In this document: one piece after another, positions 61,627 through 64,000 of the stretch
Position numbering within the stretch: the first letter of the stretch is position 1
Layout: each line of letters begins with the position of its first letter
Assembly (NCBI GenBank): GCA_015075635.1
Contig: JABTUA010000003.1
Coordinates: 496,001 to 560,000, forward strand
Direction: 5' to 3'
Length of the DNA stretch: 64,000 nt
Origin: Polyangiaceae bacterium
GTDB taxonomy: Bacteria; Myxococcota_A; Polyangia; Polyangiales; Polyangiaceae
Translations under genes and position numbers: made by a program
Notes under the pieces: model-generated
What the model saw: only the letters and a program-made list of their open reading frames with translations
Databases searched by the model: none
Told to the model about the DNA's origin: nothing

Positions 61627-62394
61627 TCAGTGCGTGCTCTCCTCGGTCTCGAGCAGGCGGTTGATCTGCTTCGCGAGGAACTCCGCTCTGACCGGGGTGG
61701 CCGAGCCCAGCTTGCCGAACAGGAAGAGCTCGCCGTTCTTCAGGCGCAGCGCCGGCAGGTGGATCTTCTGATCGTTGCGCCCGATCCGCTGCGCGGCGAA
61801 GGCCTCGACGATTTCGTCTCGCGCGAAGCTGCGGCGTTTGGCGGGGAGGAGCCACTGGGACCGGGTCGTGGTCTCCACGGCGCCCGTGTCCAGATGGAAG
61901 ACGATGCGTGTGCGGCCGGTGAACACCCAGAACAGCGCGAGCGCCGCGAAGGCGAGCGGAAGACTCGCCGTCAAGCCGCCCCAGCCAGAGCGGTAGTCGA
62001 GCGTCGCCGGCTGGCCTTCGCGCAGCGTGCGCGCGAACACGGACAGCCCTTCGGCCAGGCTGTCGCCGCTCGGCCTCCAGTCCGTGAGCGCGACCCGTGG
62101 CCCTTGCGCGAAGCGGGCCGCCACGCGGGCGCTGGAGCGGTTGCGGCCCAGCCCGTACTCGATGGTCACGTCGAGGCTCTCGAAGCCGAGGGGCCGAGCT
62201 CCGAGGGCCCAGGGCAAGAGCTGCGGCTCGGACGGCACGCGCTCCCTGAGCCGTTCCCCGCCGCCCCAGAAGGAACGCTCCGTCGAGTCGCAGCTGAGCG
62301 CCGGGCCGGCGACCGGCTCGCAGTGGACTCGGATCTGGCGCGGACTGGTGGTGAAGCTCGCCGCGAGCGCCAGCGCGGTGAGCACCGCCATCAC
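61627..62394 (-). CDS. uncharacterised membrane protein
   Basis: The 255-residue protein has a hydrophobic N-terminus (MAVLTALALAASFTT) and a central membrane segment (ASLPLAFAALALFWVF). Outside it are beta-rich stretches such as RIVFHLDTGAVETTTRSQWLLPAKRRSFARDEIVEAFAAQ, reminiscent of PH-like membrane domains. The reading frame stays open upstream of the GTG at 62394 (RRLAFHHFRITLAV), so the real start is uncertain. The gene ends right at the end of the Tim44-like gene and is convergent with it. Confidence 0.6.
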   Translation of the reverse strand: MMAVLTALALAASFTTSPRQIRVHCEPVAGPALSCDSTERSFWGGGERLRERVPSEPQLLPWALGARPLGFESLDVTIEYGLGRNRSSARVAARFAQGPRVALTDWRPSGDSLAEGLSVFARTLREGQPATLDYRSGWGGLTASLPLAFAALALFWVFTGRTRIVFHLDTGAVETTTRSQWLLPAKRRSFARDEIVEAFAAQRIGRNDQKIHLPALRLKNGELFLFGKLGSATPVRAEFLAKQINRLLETEESTH

Positions 62395-62488
62395 CGCGAG
62401 CGTGATGCGGAAGTGGTGAAACGCGAGCCGGCGCGCCCCCGGCTTGGGCCCTGCCTGGAGCGATACGGCGAGCCGGTGGACGTCACCG

Positions 62489-63766
62489 CTAGAAGACGCC
62501 GCCGACGCCGACGTCGAATGCGCGCGCCTCGACTGGCATTTTGGGCGGCGCGTTGGGATTGGTGGGCTCGATCTCGACGCGCGACCCGCTATTCACGATC
62601 AGGAGGATCCCCGGCACGGTCAGGCCGATGCCCACGGGGAGCGTGATCAGTCCGGCGGTGAGCATGCCCCCGCCGTCGTCCTTCGACGCTCCGACCGAGA
62701 TCAGCGCGGCGCCCGTCAGGATCCCGATCCCGCCGAAGGTCGTCATCACGATGCCGCCGGCGAGCTTGCCCGACTTGGTGGGGTAGGCCCGCGCGTCGAG
62801 CTTGTCGCCCTTGCTCTGGTGCTCGCGCAGGTCGGGCATTTCGATGCGCTCGTTGCGCTCGTACCAGGCCTTCTCGTGCACGAAGGTGAAGGGTACGGCG
62901 GGATCGACCCAGCGCGAACAAGGTGTGGCGCAGAGCTTCCGGTCGTTGATGTTCACGTCGTACTGGTGCTCGGGATTGCCCGACAAGAAGTTCACCTTGA
63001 CCGAGCCCGCGGGCCCCCGATCCGCCAGCTCCTTCGGCAGCGGCCAGAGGAACACCTGAATCGGCGAGCGGCACTCAGCGTGGGCGGACTCGTCGGTGGA
63101 CTCCTTGCAGGTGTCGGGCGTGCCCGCCTCGCGCAGCACGGACTCCGAGCTCTGGCTGCCTGCCCCGGTCGTTCCCACACCGGTGACGCCGACTCCGCCC
63201 TTCGCGCTCACGCTCCCGCCCGCGCGGAGCTTGAACGCCCCGATGCTCAGCGCGCCGACGATGTGGCTCGCGCCGGTGCAGGTTGCGTCGTCGGCGACGT
63301 GCTTGTCCCAACCGCGGAGCTCGAGCTGCCCGGCGATCGTGGTCTGGACCGCGAGACGCCCGCTGCGCTCCAGCTCGCCTTCGAGCGAGACGGCGCCCAG
63401 CGGCAGCTTCGCGTAGAGCTCGTCGGCGTCGTGGATCTCGACGACGTCGGTCGTGGTCGTGGTCCGCCGCCAGCCGTAAGCGCCGCGCACGCGGCACTGC
63501 GGCAGGAGCTTCATCTCGCAGCCGGAGTAGCTGACGACCACGCCGCCCTCGCGCAGGCGCGCCTCGAGGTTGGCCTTCTCGGACGCGGGCCACTCGGTGA
63601 CCAGCGGGTTCTCCGAGCTCGCGGCGACCTTGCACTTGGCCTGCCCGCCGGGTGCTTCCGGCGCTTTCGCCTCGAGCGCGCCGCCGCCGCCCGTGAACGG
63701 GTTGCCGCACGCGGCCAGGCCGAACACCCCGCACAGCGTCGCCCAGAGCCTGGTCACGCCGGCCAT
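62489..63766 (-). CDS. predicted lipoprotein with C-terminal membrane segments
   Basis: The 425-residue protein has a signal peptide with lipobox LAAC (GNPFTGGGG follows), a middle domain with paired Cys (RKLCATPCSRW) and two Gly-rich hydrophobic stretches near the C-terminus (LAGGIVMTTFGGIGILTGAALISVGA and GLITLPVGIGLTVPGILLIV). The middle also holds a region with repeated Val/Gly (SVSAKGGVGVTGVGTTGAG). I do not recognise the family; proteins with the same ATPC..WVDP stretch and hydrophobic tail are, from memory, common in myxobacteria. It is 1 bp downstream of the next gene on the same strand. Confidence 0.65.
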   Translation of the reverse strand: MAGVTRLWATLCGVFGLAACGNPFTGGGGALEAKAPEAPGGQAKCKVAASSENPLVTEWPASEKANLEARLREGGVVVSYSGCEMKLLPQCRVRGAYGWRRTTTTTDVVEIHDADELYAKLPLGAVSLEGELERSGRLAVQTTIAGQLELRGWDKHVADDATCTGASHIVGALSIGAFKLRAGGSVSAKGGVGVTGVGTTGAGSQSSESVLREAGTPDTCKESTDESAHAECRSPIQVFLWPLPKELADRGPAGSVKVNFLSGNPEHQYDVNINDRKLCATPCSRWVDPAVPFTFVHEKAWYERNERIEMPDLREHQSKGDKLDARAYPTKSGKLAGGIVMTTFGGIGILTGAALISVGASKDDGGGMLTAGLITLPVGIGLTVPGILLIVNSGSRVEIEPTNPNAPPKMPVEARAFDVGVGGVF

Positions 63767-63767
63767 T

Positions 63768-64000
63768 CTACACCGAGCGCGTCACCTGGTGCGCGAGCGC
63801 CCGGGAGCGCCGGTCGACCGGGCCGTCGAAGCGTGGTCGCTGCATCTGCCCCAACAGGGAGAGTCGAGCCTCTGGCAAGAGGCGCGAGGCCGTGACGCCC
63901 AGCCCGTCGAGGCTCGTCACCCCCACCGCCGCCATCGAGGCGGCGTGCGCCGAGAGCCACTCGAGCTCCGAGCCCGAGCGAACGACCACCAGGTTGCGGC
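63768..64000 (-). CDS. C-terminal end of a gene that continues beyond the right edge
   Basis: The frame is open to the window edge and reads LVVVRSGSELEWLSAHAASMAAVGVTSLDGLGVTASRLLPEARL, ending at a stop at 63768. Only about 77 residues are visible, with no recognised motif. It lies 1 bp upstream of the lipoprotein gene on the same strand, so the two are probably one operon. Confidence 0.45.
   Translation of the reverse strand, partial: RNLVVVRSGSELEWLSAHAASMAAVGVTSLDGLGVTASRLLPEARLSLLGQMQRPRFDGPVDRRSRALAHQVTRSV

Overview
The window is a very GC-rich chromosomal segment from what looks like a myxobacterium of the Polyangia type. The grounds are the number of predicted lipoproteins whose lipobox is followed by long Gly/Ala/Ser linkers, a MYXO-CTERM-like sorting tail, the myxococcal Cys-rich repeat (CGDG..GEECDDGN) and MopE-type CDG.DNDCDG repeats. 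No taxonomic marker gene was available, so this is inference from style.

Layout. 1-3.8 kb: the end of a membrane protein, a VapBC-type toxin-antitoxin pair, an orphan gene, a GNAT acetyltransferase and a lipoprotein. 3.9-7 kb: a lone E2-type acyltransferase domain, then a lipoprotein with 16 candidate c-type heme motifs. 7-11.8 kb: a five-gene operon of surface or secreted proteins headed by a PHM/DBH-like copper monooxygenase homologue. 11.9-13.2 kb: a PP2C phosphatase fused to a cyclic-nucleotide-binding domain. 13.2-14.4 kb: a frameshifted Gly-rich lipoprotein. 14.47-19.48 kb: an island bounded by a 25-bp copy of the 3' end of tRNA-Ser(GCU), carrying a tyrosine recombinase remnant beside the tRNA, a YihY/BrkB membrane protein, an XRE regulator and lipoproteins. 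19.6-24.1 kb: housekeeping genes (FAD-linked oxidase, orn, universal stress protein, YhbY, a glycosyltransferase). 24.2-27 kb: a decay zone with a broken HNH endonuclease gene, an ISAs1-like transposase remnant, an inverted 71-nt stem-loop pair and a short repeat that interrupts both genes. 27-34 kb: ruvC, a MopE-like lipoprotein, lolA, a SelW-like protein, ogt, a thioesterase and a membrane-anchored sulfatase-fold protein.

34.2-47.5 kb is the most unusual block. Two paralogous lipoproteins, with an NCDG/DUF1565-like head and Gly-rich body, flank a 1210-residue lipoprotein with a long helical section and an end resembling the TcB-binding end of Tc-toxin TcA proteins. Next to them is a 1981-residue exported SpvB/TcdB/RHS protein of the TcB-TcC type. 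I read this as a possible cell-surface version of a Tc-toxin-like or RHS system.

47.5-64 kb: a metallophosphoesterase, a radical SAM protein of the tetraether-lipid-synthase (Tes/MJ0619) type with two small downstream genes, NnrS, DoxX, a patatin, a pectinacetylesterase/Notum-like lipoprotein, a LysE exporter, a Cys-rich lipoprotein, an NlpC/P60-like lipoprotein, a TPM-domain/Tim44-domain pair and envelope proteins running off the right edge.

Three genes (13.2 kb, 14.7 kb, 24.8 kb) carry frameshifts. The first two could be sequencing errors; the third also carries an insertion and sits in a decayed IS neighbourhood, so it is probably real.
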